DNA of 64,000 nucleotides, taken from Alteriqipengyuania bathyomarina_B. Lineage in GTDB: Bacteria > Pseudomonadota > Alphaproteobacteria > Sphingomonadales > Sphingomonadaceae. The stretch is taken from positions 186,001 through 250,000 of the forward strand of contig NZ_JBCFZM010000001.1 of NCBI RefSeq assembly GCF_038594605.1, in the 5' to 3' direction. The notes under the pieces were generated by a model. It was given only the letters and a program-made list of their open reading frames with translations. It was not told where the DNA came from and made no database searches. Of the stretch, positions 28,072 through 37,305 are shown in pieces. How positions within the stretch are numbered: position 1 is the first letter of the stretch; the number at the start of each line of letters is the position of its first letter. A program made the translations under genes and the position numbers.

Positions 28072-29708
28072 GGGTTTTCTCCCTGCGTCAATGGCGCGGG
28101 TGCGGCTGGTACGGATTCGGGCGGTGTCGATGGCTGCGTGGGCACCAGCTCGGGCGAACTCGGTGGCATTGTCGCGGGCGCAGGCTCGGCCAGCGCAGGC
28201 GATGGAGGAGGGGGCGGGCGCAATGCTCCATCGCAGTGCCTCCCATGAGGTGCTGGCAAAGGCTGGCGGGTGTCGCCGTCGAGCAGCGCCTCCGCCACTG
28301 CGAGCCGACGCTCACCGCGCCAGGTCCAGGCCTGCCAATTCGCCTGCCGACGTGCCAGATCGGCGTATTCCTCGGCGCTCAGGTAAACTGCCCGATCGCG
28401 CATGGCGGCGCTCACGGGCGCATCGCGCAATTCGATGAGCGGGATGAGAGCGGAGCTGCCCTGCCGCGAGAGGTAGCACAGGTCCAACTGCGCAGGACCG
28501 TGCAGATGGTCGACGTTCCACCGCGCCGCTACTGCGCCAAGATCGACGATGCTCGCCCCGGTGAGCACGAGTGCCGCAGCAATCGCATTGGCGTTGATGA
28601 GCCAGGCTGCGGATCGCCGGGTCATGAAGCGCCAGCAGATCAGCACGAGCCCGGTCGCGACCAGTCCCATCCACATGAGCGCGGCAATGCGCAGCACGGT
28701 CAGCGAGTAGGCGTCGATATAATCGAACAGCCGCAGTACGCTCGATGCGACGAGGAAAACGTTCTGCACGATCCATAAAAGCACCAGCCGCCGCACGGTT
28801 GGATTTCGCGCGGCTGCGGACCCGGGCTGCAGGGCGACGAGGACGAACAACCCCGCCATTAGCGCAGTGGCGATCAGCGTATAGGCGCCGCGATGGGCAT
28901 AATCGGCCAGCGTGACGCCCTCGGGCAGAGCCGCGCCGCTCCACAAGAAGGCAATGTCGAGCGCATTCTCCAGCGCGAACACCGCGTTGAAGGCCACCAA
29001 CGTGAGCAGCATCGTCGTGACCGAAAGATCGGGCAGCCGCGCATTCACCGCCTCGTGGTCGCTCGCGAACCGCATGGCCCGCGGGCGCAGGGTCGGCCAC
29101 ACCAGCACCAGCGTGAACGCGATCAGCACGGCATGCGGGAACAGCGTGCCAAGGCCCGGCAAGCGGATGGTGCCGAGCGCCGACCCAAGCACGGGGTTGG
29201 CGTGCGCGAAGAGCGCCAGGAATATCCCGCCGCCGATCAGCGGCAGCGCCAGCTGGAGCAGAATCGCCAGCGCGCTCCACCCACGGCGGCCCGGCAGCCT
29301 GCTGACACGCAGCAGGTCGTCAACCGGACCGACCGGGGCTCTCAGGCCGAGCGCGCCGAGCCGCAGGCCCCACCGACCGGCATGGTCGAAGCTGTGGCGG
29401 GGGAGAAGCGCCACTGTGCCGATGGCGACAAAGAACAGGGCGACGCCCAGCAGGCTGGGATCGTGGATCAGGGTCAGTGCGAACAGCAGCGCCGTAAAGA
29501 TTGCGACGCACCCGCCCAGGCCTCGTCGAACCGCGGGGCGCACCAGCACGAGCGCCACCAGCCACGCCAGCGCGAACAGGCCGATCAGCGATCCGCCTTG
29601 ATATCCGTAGAAAAGCACATCGGATAGCGCGAGCAGGCCGAGGCACGCGGCACCCTTGGCAAGAAAGGCAAACCGGGCCTTGGCGGGAATGGCATGTGTG
29701 GCGAGCAT
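28068..29708 (-). CDS. DUF4173 multi-pass membrane protein
   Basis: About 546 residues from ATG 29708; an in-frame start at 29759 would add 17 basic residues. Around ten hydrophobic segments fill the first 420 residues, including the DUF4173 pattern L-E-N-A-L-D-I-A-F-L-W-S-G and Y-A-H-R-G-A-Y-T-L-I-A-T-A-L, followed by R-L-F-D-Y-I-D-A-Y. A soluble tail of about 130 residues ends in a Pro-rich stretch. The biochemical role of this family is unknown. Its stop overlaps the response-regulator start by four bases, so the three genes are translationally linked, and the membrane protein probably modulates or is controlled by the two-component pair. Confidence 0.85.
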   Translation of the reverse strand: MLATHAIPAKARFAFLAKGAACLGLLALSDVLFYGYQGGSLIGLFALAWLVALVLVRPAVRRGLGGCVAIFTALLFALTLIHDPSLLGVALFFVAIGTVALLPRHSFDHAGRWGLRLGALGLRAPVGPVDDLLRVSRLPGRRGWSALAILLQLALPLIGGGIFLALFAHANPVLGSALGTIRLPGLGTLFPHAVLIAFTLVLVWPTLRPRAMRFASDHEAVNARLPDLSVTTMLLTLVAFNAVFALENALDIAFLWSGAALPEGVTLADYAHRGAYTLIATALMAGLFVLVALQPGSAAARNPTVRRLVLLWIVQNVFLVASSVLRLFDYIDAYSLTVLRIAALMWMGLVATGLVLICWRFMTRRSAAWLINANAIAAALVLTGASIVDLGAVAARWNVDHLHGPAQLDLCYLSRQGSSALIPLIELRDAPVSAAMRDRAVYLSAEEYADLARRQANWQAWTWRGERRLAVAEALLDGDTRQPLPAPHGRHCDGALRPPPPPSPALAEPAPATMPPSSPELVPTQPSTPPESVPAAPAPLTQGENP

Positions 29709-30016
29709 CGTTCTTCTCCGTCTGATCGACGGGATGATGGCGCGCGCCTGTGTCACCATGATCTGTCAGATGGTTTGGATGTCGACCGCAAATTGTGCAG
29801 ATTCCGTGCAGAGGGAAATCCGCAGCTTTTCTCGACCCTGAGTGACGGGTTGGAGACCTGCAAGCCGATCCGCTCCCCCACACGCAAACAAGGCGGCTGG
29901 TGCGCGCAGCCGCTGGTCCCGATTTCTTTGATGGGACCAGTGGGGCTATTCCCGATCGCCGTTATCAATCCGCGTTGGACGGCTGGCCGATGGGTCTTTG
30001 AGTAAGCGCGGCCAAG
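29709..30016. other. intergenic region with two hairpins
   Basis: No gene is supported in this stretch. It holds the upstream region of the DUF4173 operon and the end of the SGNH gene. Two adjacent hairpins, GCGGCTG/CAGCCGC (29893-29913) and CTGGTCCC/GGGACCAG (29913-29940, 12-base loop), may stop transcription arriving from the SGNH operon; T-runs are weak. Confidence 0.4.
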
Positions 30017-31960
30017 CTATTCGAAGGCCTCGTCGAGAGTGGCCTGCGCATATTCCAGATGTGCGCGATATGTCGGATGGGCGGTCCCCTGGTGGAAATG
30101 CCTGCCGTTGGTGGAAAAGTGGTACTGCATCAGGATGCTGTCGTTGGGTATGCGGAACCACCGACCGTTCTCTACGCGGGCATAGGGATCGAAGTTTTCC
30201 GGGGTCTTTTCGGTAATCCATCGGCCATCGCGTGCCAGCGGCAACACGAGGTCCGGTCCATCGCCGATATCCGTAAGGCCATGTCCCCGGATCTTTCCAA
30301 GGTGACCGGTGATTTGCCGAAAGCCGCTATCCGCAACCGCGCGGTTGAGGCGATAGTGTACCCACATCGCCTGACACACTTCGCTATCGGTCTTCTCGGG
30401 CGTGTCGTCGCATTGGGTAAGCGGCAACTCGGGATAGAGCAGATCGGTATCGTCACCTTCGGGGAGGTAGTGGATTTCGAACCCCCATGGATCGTACCGC
30501 CACCCCCTGAAGAATTTGGGAATGATCCCCATCAGCGCATCGAACCCGTGCGTGCCTTCGTATTGTCCCGAAGGAGGCTGATCGTTGGCCGGGTTGTTGT
30601 CGCAAGGGTTCCCGCCGCTGCAAATCAGCGGGTTGGGATATTGCGCATGAAAGACCTTCGACTTCGCGATTCCGATCGCCGCCAGTGCTTCAGTCAGCTT
30701 GCTATAGGAGGACGGGAGGTCGGCCAGCTCCGTTTGAGCGGAATCCTTGCTTTCGCAAAGTCGCGCCAGCGGAATTCCGCTGCGGTCGTATGGACAAACG
30801 GCACCGGCGGACTTGCCGACAAGTCGCGGAAAAAGAAAGTCGATCAAATATCCGTTCGGCGGCAAGGCGAGCGTGGCAAGCACATCTGCAAAGGCCACGT
30901 CGTTGCCGCCCAGCGACAACAGGACCTTGTCGATCTCGCGCCGATCCGAACCTTCGGGCTGCGCATCCAGCAGCGTCCTCAGCTGAGCAAGCTGGCTTTC
31001 CGGCTCGCTTCCGCCGCCGGGCAGCTTCGGTGTCTCTTTGTCGATCACTTCGTCCGACACTGCGCCCGAGCAGCCCAGGTGGACGAGCGTTATGGCCTGC
31101 CTGTCATCGCGGGCGGCGAACGCTAGGCTCGAAAGGACGGGCCAGGAAAGCAGCGACCGGTGGCATGAACGATCCCACCAGATCGCCTCCTGCGCCAGAT
31201 GTTCCGGCTTGATTGCGCTGCCCCAGCTGGCTCTCGACATGAATCGCTTGTTCAGCGGTGCATCGATGCGGCTGGGGACATCGGGGTTGCCTTCGCCGGA
31301 TATGTAGCTGTCGCCAAGCGCAACAACCGCGAGATCCTTGAAGTCATATTGGACCTGCGCGTTCCAGCCAGTGTCCCGCGAGACGGTGACTAGGCCTCTT
31401 GCACCAGCGAAGCTTCGCCGTCCGTCGCCGGCCGGAACCGAAATCGCGGTCCAGTCATCGCAGCGCCCACTGACACTGGCGAGCGCGGTCGTATAGCTGC
31501 ACTGCTCGTCACCCGCGGCGGCGACAGTCAGCTCGATCTGGTAGGACTGCGGGTAAAGATAGTCAGGGTCATACCTGCCCGGCCCATCCTTGTTCGACGG
31601 ATTGGGCCCGAAGTTGGAGTTGCGCAGAATTTCCGAACGCCTGTATCCGGTTTCGCGATCGCTGAGCACCGCGAGATAATCGTCGTAGAACGTCTCCAGC
31701 GGGGCGTCGGGATTTGCCGCAAGCTTGTCCATCAGCGTATCGACCGCTGCAGCGGCCTCAGCGTCGGCGCCTGCAAACAGCCTGAAGCGATCCTTTACGC
31801 GCCATTCGACCTCGCTTGGCTGATCCACCTCTGACGCTTCCGCCAATTCTTGCGCCTGAGCGCTTTCCAGCGCTTCATCCGACTGTTGCGCCATTGCCGA
31901 AGCCGCTTGCAGTGGCCAGGCGACCATCAGGCAGGCGATTGCTGTATAAGACGATTTCAT
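30017..31960 (-). CDS. secreted SGNH/GDSL-type hydrolase
   Basis: 647 residues from the ATG at 31960, seven bases after AAGGAG; another ATG sits directly before it at 31963. A signal peptide (Y-T-A-I-A-C-L-M-V-A-W-P-L-Q-A-A-S-A-M-A-Q) is followed by about 190 residues of unassigned N-terminal region. The SGNH core comes next: block I V-A-L-G-D-S-Y-I-S-G-E-G with the nucleophile Ser, block III L-S-L-G-G-N-D-V-A-F, and a terminal H-F-H-Q-G-T-A-H-P with the catalytic His. Cys pairs suggest disulphides and a periplasmic or outer location. The protein is much longer than simple GDSL esterases. The start overlaps the stop of the flavoprotein gene (ATGATGA), so the two are coupled. Confidence 0.85.
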   Translation of the reverse strand: MKSSYTAIACLMVAWPLQAASAMAQQSDEALESAQAQELAEASEVDQPSEVEWRVKDRFRLFAGADAEAAAAVDTLMDKLAANPDAPLETFYDDYLAVLSDRETGYRRSEILRNSNFGPNPSNKDGPGRYDPDYLYPQSYQIELTVAAAGDEQCSYTTALASVSGRCDDWTAISVPAGDGRRSFAGARGLVTVSRDTGWNAQVQYDFKDLAVVALGDSYISGEGNPDVPSRIDAPLNKRFMSRASWGSAIKPEHLAQEAIWWDRSCHRSLLSWPVLSSLAFAARDDRQAITLVHLGCSGAVSDEVIDKETPKLPGGGSEPESQLAQLRTLLDAQPEGSDRREIDKVLLSLGGNDVAFADVLATLALPPNGYLIDFLFPRLVGKSAGAVCPYDRSGIPLARLCESKDSAQTELADLPSSYSKLTEALAAIGIAKSKVFHAQYPNPLICSGGNPCDNNPANDQPPSGQYEGTHGFDALMGIIPKFFRGWRYDPWGFEIHYLPEGDDTDLLYPELPLTQCDDTPEKTDSEVCQAMWVHYRLNRAVADSGFRQITGHLGKIRGHGLTDIGDGPDLVLPLARDGRWITEKTPENFDPYARVENGRWFRIPNDSILMQYHFSTNGRHFHQGTAHPTYRAHLEYAQATLDEAFE

Positions 31961-33828
31961 CATGTCGCTCCTTGGCATTCCGAGTCAGTCTGATCTTGGT
32001 CGGAGCGTCGCGTCGGGAGGGGCGCGACAAGGCCGTATTCCTCGACCGCCCGATTGCGGAACAGGATCCGTTCCTCGGGGCCCAGCAGAAAGTCGCGTGT
32101 CCGCCGCCACTCTGCGATGGTCTCCTCGCCATAGTCTTCCAGCACTTTTGGTGCCTTGAGATTGCCGAGCTTCGCCCAGTGCATCGAATAGTCGATGCCG
32201 GCGGCCTCCAGCGCCCGGCGGACGGACATTGCCCCTCGTTCGAGCGTGGTCGACAATTGGGAGAACGCGGCCACCATGTGCACGTCGCGCTCGCTCGTGG
32301 TGCGCAGATACTGGTTCTGCGCGAGCGCTATGGCCAGCGCCGATAGACCGTCGATTTCGATCACGGTGCAGTCGGCAAAGCGGGTGAAGCGGAGTGTACC
32401 TGCGGCATCGTGCACGAACCTGAGCGTGAAGACGAAGCTGGGCTCATGCTCCGAGCCGATCGGTTCGAGCGCCCTCATGGCGGCAGAGGTGTTGGCGCGA
32501 TCAATCGCGAAAGAGGCGTTGTAGAGCCCCCCGGGAATCCCGCCGGTTATCTCGTCGCCGTGAATCTCGCCCCAGCTCCCGCTGTCAACGTAATCCCGAT
32601 CGGGATCGACCTGGCCGGAGAACACCTTGAAACCGGCTTTCCAGAGATAGTGTCCAAAGGCGGAGGTGGTCTGTGATTCCCTGAAGAGCGCGCGCAGGAT
32701 CATGTCGACCGCGGGATCGACCGGTCCTATCACCGGACTGGCTGGCGCGGCATCCGGCTGTGCGACAGAGAATGAGATTTGGGAGAGAGCGTCGCCGGGA
32801 ACCGGCCGCACGCCTTTCACACCAGGTGCCAGGCTTGCGTCCCTGAGCGTGTAGACGAGATGCCCGGCCACCGGGCCGAAAATGTTGTGCGGATCCACCG
32901 TCAGTTCGTAGAACTGAGGCTCGCGGTCGGTGATGCCGAGATCCCTGGCTATCTCATCGAACTTACCCTGGTCGATTTTCTCGAACCAGCTCTGGGTAAC
33001 GGCGTGTCGGAGCGCCAGCACATTGAACTGTTCGATCGGGCGCAGTTCGACGACCATCGCGTTCACGATGCCCATTGCGCCAAGATGGATCAGGGCATTA
33101 TCGAAATGATCGTCATCGCTGATCAATGTGCAGCAAACCGATTTCTTCCGCGCCGGGATATCGGCGACGAGTTGCTCCATGTCGGCTTCTTCGAGCACCG
33201 GGGAGCAGGCCGGTTGCAGCCAGACATGGCTGTCGGGGCCGGTGACGATATGGAGTGCCCTGACCATGTTCTGGAGGCCGCCTTTGCGGAGCCGCGAGCC
33301 GTGTGTCCCGGTGCCGCAACTGCCGGCAAGGCTTTGGCCAAGATGGTTTCCCCCGGTTTCGAGCGAGAGATTGTTGGCCTCAGCAACGCTGACCAGTTCG
33401 CGCAGCCGCGTGCCGCCGCCCGCGATCATCAGATGATCCCGGTTTCCCTTGAAACGTTTGCTTACGGCGGGAGCCAGCGCGGTACTGTTCCAGGAAAGCC
33501 CTTCGGAGAGCAGCTGTGCGACCGGGGTGCCCGTCAGCCGCGCAAAGCTCCAGCCCTGTCCCACGGTGCAGGCAGCGAATTTACCCTGCGGGGAACCGAG
33601 CGTGCCACCGCCGTCCGCCAGATCCCGCAGCTCGGCAATATACTCGCACAACACTGCGGCGGTTGACCTTGCGGCGGCCAGCGGGTGCGCAGGATCGACA
33701 TCGGAGCAATGCAGGCCGAACAGGTTCTCGACCGTCATTCCCAGTCCCCCGAGCGGCTCGCGTGGCTCGCCGGCGGTCAGGTTGTAGTTCGACCATTGAG
33801 CGAACATTCGCTTACTCTTGGCAGGCAT
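31960..33828 (-). CDS. FAD-linked oxidoreductase (PCMH / lactone-oxidase-like)
   Basis: 622 residues from ATG 33828, with GGAAGGA before it. The FAD-binding PCMH domain is clear: L-M-I-A-G-G-G-T-R-L-R-E-L, then T-G-G-N-H-L-G-Q-S-L-A-G-S-C-G-T-G-T-H-G-S-R-L, and H-L-G-A-M-G-I-V-N-A-M-V-V-E-L-R. The G-T-G-T-H-G-S run is typical of sugar-1,4-lactone and related aldonolactone oxidases. I see no signal peptide, although its neighbours are exported. The second half is not clearly matched to a known substrate domain. The substrate is unknown; a sugar lactone or polyol is a reasonable guess. It sits between the patatin lipoprotein and the SGNH hydrolase in one operon. Confidence 0.82.
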   Translation of the reverse strand: MPAKSKRMFAQWSNYNLTAGEPREPLGGLGMTVENLFGLHCSDVDPAHPLAAARSTAAVLCEYIAELRDLADGGGTLGSPQGKFAACTVGQGWSFARLTGTPVAQLLSEGLSWNSTALAPAVSKRFKGNRDHLMIAGGGTRLRELVSVAEANNLSLETGGNHLGQSLAGSCGTGTHGSRLRKGGLQNMVRALHIVTGPDSHVWLQPACSPVLEEADMEQLVADIPARKKSVCCTLISDDDHFDNALIHLGAMGIVNAMVVELRPIEQFNVLALRHAVTQSWFEKIDQGKFDEIARDLGITDREPQFYELTVDPHNIFGPVAGHLVYTLRDASLAPGVKGVRPVPGDALSQISFSVAQPDAAPASPVIGPVDPAVDMILRALFRESQTTSAFGHYLWKAGFKVFSGQVDPDRDYVDSGSWGEIHGDEITGGIPGGLYNASFAIDRANTSAAMRALEPIGSEHEPSFVFTLRFVHDAAGTLRFTRFADCTVIEIDGLSALAIALAQNQYLRTTSERDVHMVAAFSQLSTTLERGAMSVRRALEAAGIDYSMHWAKLGNLKAPKVLEDYGEETIAEWRRTRDFLLGPEERILFRNRAVEEYGLVAPLPTRRSDQDQTDSECQGAT

Positions 33829-33881
33829 ATCGCGGGTCCTTCCCGGGCTTCGAATGAGACGAAAACAGTCGGCTGGCGATG

Positions 33882-35366
33882 TCAGCGTGCAGGCAGATAT
33901 TTCTCCGCGCGCTTGAGGGCGGCTTCGCTCGGCAGGACTGGCCCTTCTTCCGCCAAACCTTGGGGTTCATCGATCAACGGTGCGAGCTGTTGCCAGCCAT
34001 TATTGTCCGCGTCGTAGTTGGCTTTGCGCCAATGACCGAACGCAATGAGGCACTCCATGAAGGCCTTGTCGAAATAGACACCCTCGTCACGTTCGGGGCA
34101 GGGGAACGTGTGTGAGACGCCCCAGGTCACCTGCTGCCCGCTCATCCAGTTGTACCCATCGGCGCTGACCACATTCAGGCTGTCATACGGATATCGCGCC
34201 TGCATTTCGCCGATCGAAGCGACCTCGTTCTGGTTCACCAGGATCGCGTAGCCGCGCATCGCCGTGACATAGGCATCGGGGTCCGTATCAATATGCGCGT
34301 CGAGCGAGCTTTTGGGGACGACCGTTGGCCCGTTGCGGACCACATAGATGCTCGGCGGCGTGGCTTCGATCAGGCCGCTCTTTTCTGCTTTCTTCAGGTT
34401 CTCCAAGGTGCACTCGTTGGCCGCGCCCAGCGGGCTGCAGAGTTGCATAAGATAGATGTCCTCGGAGAGCTGAGCGAACTGTCGATCGATAATCGACAGG
34501 CGCACCCCGCCATCCATGAAGGTGCGGAAGTCGCCCTTCAAGCCGTTCTCATCGCCGATATCGATCTGCACCGGCGTGAGGCGCAGCGGTATTGCGCTGG
34601 ACGCGAGAACCAGTCCGGTCACGCAATCACCGACATCTTTCTCCGAAAGGCCCGATCGGTCGGTGCCCAAGGGATGCTTCGCACGGATATATCCGCTGAG
34701 ATCGACGATCATGAGGTTGTTTGAACGCCCCTCGACCATCGCAATGCGGATATTGCGTGCTCCCTTTCCATCCAGGATCGCGGTGAGCAGGCTATCCTTG
34801 CCGCGTCCGTAGAGTTCGTCGCGAAGCATCTTGCGCAGTGCACTCAGATCATGCTGCGATCCCTTGGATATCAATCCGATCATGCCATTCGCGCTCGCCG
34901 GATTCCCCTCCGGTAACCCATAGAGGTACTGCATACGCTCATACTGGTTCGCGCCCACGAACAGGGCCTGGATCGCACCCGTGCTGACTCCGGTGACAAC
35001 GTCGAAGTTGCGATCGGCAGGTGCCTGCGCGTTGAGGAAGCCTGCGCCGAACGCTCCCCATTGCCCGCCACCGGAAAGGATGAGCATCTTGACGGGAGCT
35101 GCCGCTTGCGCAGCAACCCTCTCGACCGTCGCCGTGTCATTGCCGGAGAGAAGCAGGTCTTCGCCAAATTGACCGACAGAGTTTGTTGGCGGCCCTTCGG
35201 CGTATTTCTGGATGTCAGCAAATGACCGATGATCGTATTCTGTGATGTAATCCGCGAATTGAGGGCAGGGGAACTGCATCGGGTGCGACGCAAGAACGCT
35301 TTGCGGACCACTACATCCGCTCACGAGAATACCTGCAGCAATCAGGCATAAGATCCGAATTAGCAT
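33882..35366 (-). CDS. patatin-like phospholipase lipoprotein
   Basis: 494 residues from ATG 35366 (GGGGGATC ahead). It begins with a lipobox signal, L-V-S-G-C-S-G, so it is a membrane-anchored lipoprotein. The patatin motifs are complete: oxyanion loop L-S-G-G-G-Q-W-G-A-F-G-A-G-F, nucleophile elbow G-V-S-T-G-A, and the catalytic Asp in F-M-D-G-G-V-R. The family hydrolyses acyl esters of phospholipids or neutral lipids. It is the first gene of the minus-strand operon, divergent from the TPR regulator, which probably controls it. Confidence 0.9.
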   Translation of the reverse strand: MLIRILCLIAAGILVSGCSGPQSVLASHPMQFPCPQFADYITEYDHRSFADIQKYAEGPPTNSVGQFGEDLLLSGNDTATVERVAAQAAAPVKMLILSGGGQWGAFGAGFLNAQAPADRNFDVVTGVSTGAIQALFVGANQYERMQYLYGLPEGNPASANGMIGLISKGSQHDLSALRKMLRDELYGRGKDSLLTAILDGKGARNIRIAMVEGRSNNLMIVDLSGYIRAKHPLGTDRSGLSEKDVGDCVTGLVLASSAIPLRLTPVQIDIGDENGLKGDFRTFMDGGVRLSIIDRQFAQLSEDIYLMQLCSPLGAANECTLENLKKAEKSGLIEATPPSIYVVRNGPTVVPKSSLDAHIDTDPDAYVTAMRGYAILVNQNEVASIGEMQARYPYDSLNVVSADGYNWMSGQQVTWGVSHTFPCPERDEGVYFDKAFMECLIAFGHWRKANYDADNNGWQQLAPLIDEPQGLAEEGPVLPSEAALKRAEKYLPAR

Positions 35367-35533
35367 TTTGATCCCCCTGGTAAACCGAGATGCCGGAGCA
35401 ATCTCTGTGGTCGCGAATCACTATTGCAAACCCCGCGTCCGAGAATCGTGATTCCGCTTTCACGCAATAGCCGGGTGGGTTAATCTGCGCGTAACTGGTC
35501 GTTTGAAGTAAGGGGCGTGCGATCAAGTTCCGT

Positions 35534-37177
35534 TTGCAGCTAATCGGGTCTTTCGGGCTTTATACGCCCGATAGTCGCCGCATCCCCATTACCAGCCAGA
35601 AAGGCATGGCTCTTATCGCCTTCGTCGCTCTCGGCCCGCATGGCGTCCGGGCGAGGCGCAAGCTCGAAGCGACATTCTGGGGTGAACGCGAGGATAAGCA
35701 GGCGAAGGACAGCCTGCGCCGCGAACTGTCTAATTGCCGCAAAGCCTTGCGTAATTTCAGTGCCGAATCCTTGCTCGAGATCGATATGCAGCGCGTCGCG
35801 CTCGATCTCGATATCGTCCAGGTCGATGCGCTGACACTGGCCGACAGCGATGCCAGGTCGCGGGCCCTGCCAGCGGTTCGAGGAGAATTGCTCGAAGGGA
35901 TGGACCTGCGCGATTGCGACGCGTTCGAAGATTGGCTCCGTTCCGAGCGCGAGCGAATTCAAACGTTGTTGGACGAAGTTGCCGAAACCCCTGCATCGAC
36001 CTTACTGGCCCTGCCGCCTGACCCCGAACCGGGCAGACCGCCTACGCATCCTTCACTACCGCCGAAGCCGAGGCTGGCGGTCCTTCCTTTTGCGATGATG
36101 GACGCTCGCCTGAACGAATGGTGCGGCGTGGCAATCTCCGAAGCGCTGGCCCTGTGTCTGAGCGAAGTGCCGCAGTTGCTGGTGATCTCGCACAGCACAA
36201 CGGCTGAGGCCGCCCGGGGAGAGGTCAGCCGCATCGAGATCGCCAAGAGCGTAGGCGCGCGTTATCTGATCGATGGATCCTGCTTTCCGCACGAGGAGGG
36301 ACTGCGCGTAATCGTCAAGATCGTCGACGGTGAAACCAGCGAGCAGATCTGGACGGGCGAGTTCGTGAACACGCAGGCCGACGTTGTCTCTCGCGAACGG
36401 GCTATCGCCGCTTCGGTCGCCCCGCAGATCTGGACGGTCATCGACACCAGCGAACGCCGTCGCTTTCTGAGCCGCGTCACGCCCGTCCGATCGAACTACG
36501 AGAAATACTGGAAGGCAAATGCCCTGTACCGCACCTGGCAAAAGGACGACGTTGCCACGGCCGCGCAAATGGCTGCCGAACTTGTTGAACTCGATCCCGC
36601 CTGCCCTTGGGCGCTCTCGCTTGCCGCGCTTACCCACGCACTCGCCCATGTCTTGGGCGCATTGCCTGCCGAAGCACGCGACCGCGCACTCGGCTATTGT
36701 GAAACGGGCATCAGGGTGGGCGGCGATAATGTCGAAACCCTTGGCTATTGCGCAGGTGCCCTCCTGCTGGCCGGAGGCGATCTGGAGAGAGCGGGGCGTA
36801 TCGTGGATGGCGCGCTGCTGATCCTGCCGGACCACCAGCCGACGCTGTTCTGGGGAGGGTGGGGCGACCTGCTGCGAGGAGAGCCCGCACGGGCCCGGCA
36901 ACGGTTCGAAACAGCATTGCGGATCAACCCGGCAAGCGGCGCGCGCGGCCAGATGCTTTGCGGCATCGGCTATGCGCGCATGATGGAAGGGCAATTTGTG
37001 GAGGCTGCCGCAGACTTCGCCCGATCGCTGCTGATTGCTCCCAATTTCCCGCTGGCCGAACTTGGCAGCAAGCTTGCCACTGCTGAGGAAACGGACCCTC
37101 CGCGCGAACCGGTTTCGGCCGCCTTTCTCAGGACGGCGCTGGAGAACCTGCCGGCAATCCTGCAGGCGCGATCCTAG
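35534..37177 (+). CDS. SARP/BTAD-like transcriptional regulator with TPR region
   Basis: 547 residues from TTG 35534, though the start is uncertain. In frame, the AGGGG at 35511-35515 best fits the ATC codon at 35522, which would give I-K-F-R-L-Q-L-I-G-S-F-G-L. The first 95 residues look like the winged-helix DNA-binding domain of SARP activators (L-A-L-I-A-F-V-A-L and D-S-L-R-R-E-L-S-N-C-R-K-A-L). Next comes a TolB-like segment (R-L-A-V-L-P-F; A-L-C-L-S-E-V-P-Q-L-L-V-I-S) as in many CadC/adenylate-cyclase-type regulators. TPR-like helices fill the last 220 residues. There is no membrane segment. It lies between the patatin operon and the peroxidase operon and probably controls both. Confidence 0.75.
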   Translation: MQLIGSFGLYTPDSRRIPITSQKGMALIAFVALGPHGVRARRKLEATFWGEREDKQAKDSLRRELSNCRKALRNFSAESLLEIDMQRVALDLDIVQVDALTLADSDARSRALPAVRGELLEGMDLRDCDAFEDWLRSERERIQTLLDEVAETPASTLLALPPDPEPGRPPTHPSLPPKPRLAVLPFAMMDARLNEWCGVAISEALALCLSEVPQLLVISHSTTAEAARGEVSRIEIAKSVGARYLIDGSCFPHEEGLRVIVKIVDGETSEQIWTGEFVNTQADVVSRERAIAASVAPQIWTVIDTSERRRFLSRVTPVRSNYEKYWKANALYRTWQKDDVATAAQMAAELVELDPACPWALSLAALTHALAHVLGALPAEARDRALGYCETGIRVGGDNVETLGYCAGALLLAGGDLERAGRIVDGALLILPDHQPTLFWGGWGDLLRGEPARARQRFETALRINPASGARGQMLCGIGYARMMEGQFVEAAADFARSLLIAPNFPLAELGSKLATAEETDPPREPVSAAFLRTALENLPAILQARS

Positions 37178-37205
37178 TCCACGGGGGCCATACCCAGCTG
37201 CGCTC

Positions 37206-37222
37206 ACGTGACGTTTTCACGT
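37206..37222. promoter_or_regulatory. inverted repeat upstream of peroxidase gene
   Basis: ACGTGA-CGTTT-TCACGT is a perfect six-base inverted repeat about 85 bases before the peroxidase start and 28 bases after the regulator stop. It is a candidate operator. No second copy was noticed in the divergent region upstream of the patatin gene. Confidence 0.35.
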
Positions 37223-37305
37223 TTCCCAGACTGCCGCTTCACGCAAGCCGAACGTGGCTTGCTGCATCCCAGAGCGACCACACTGGCTCGCAATGGGAGA
37301 CTTCA

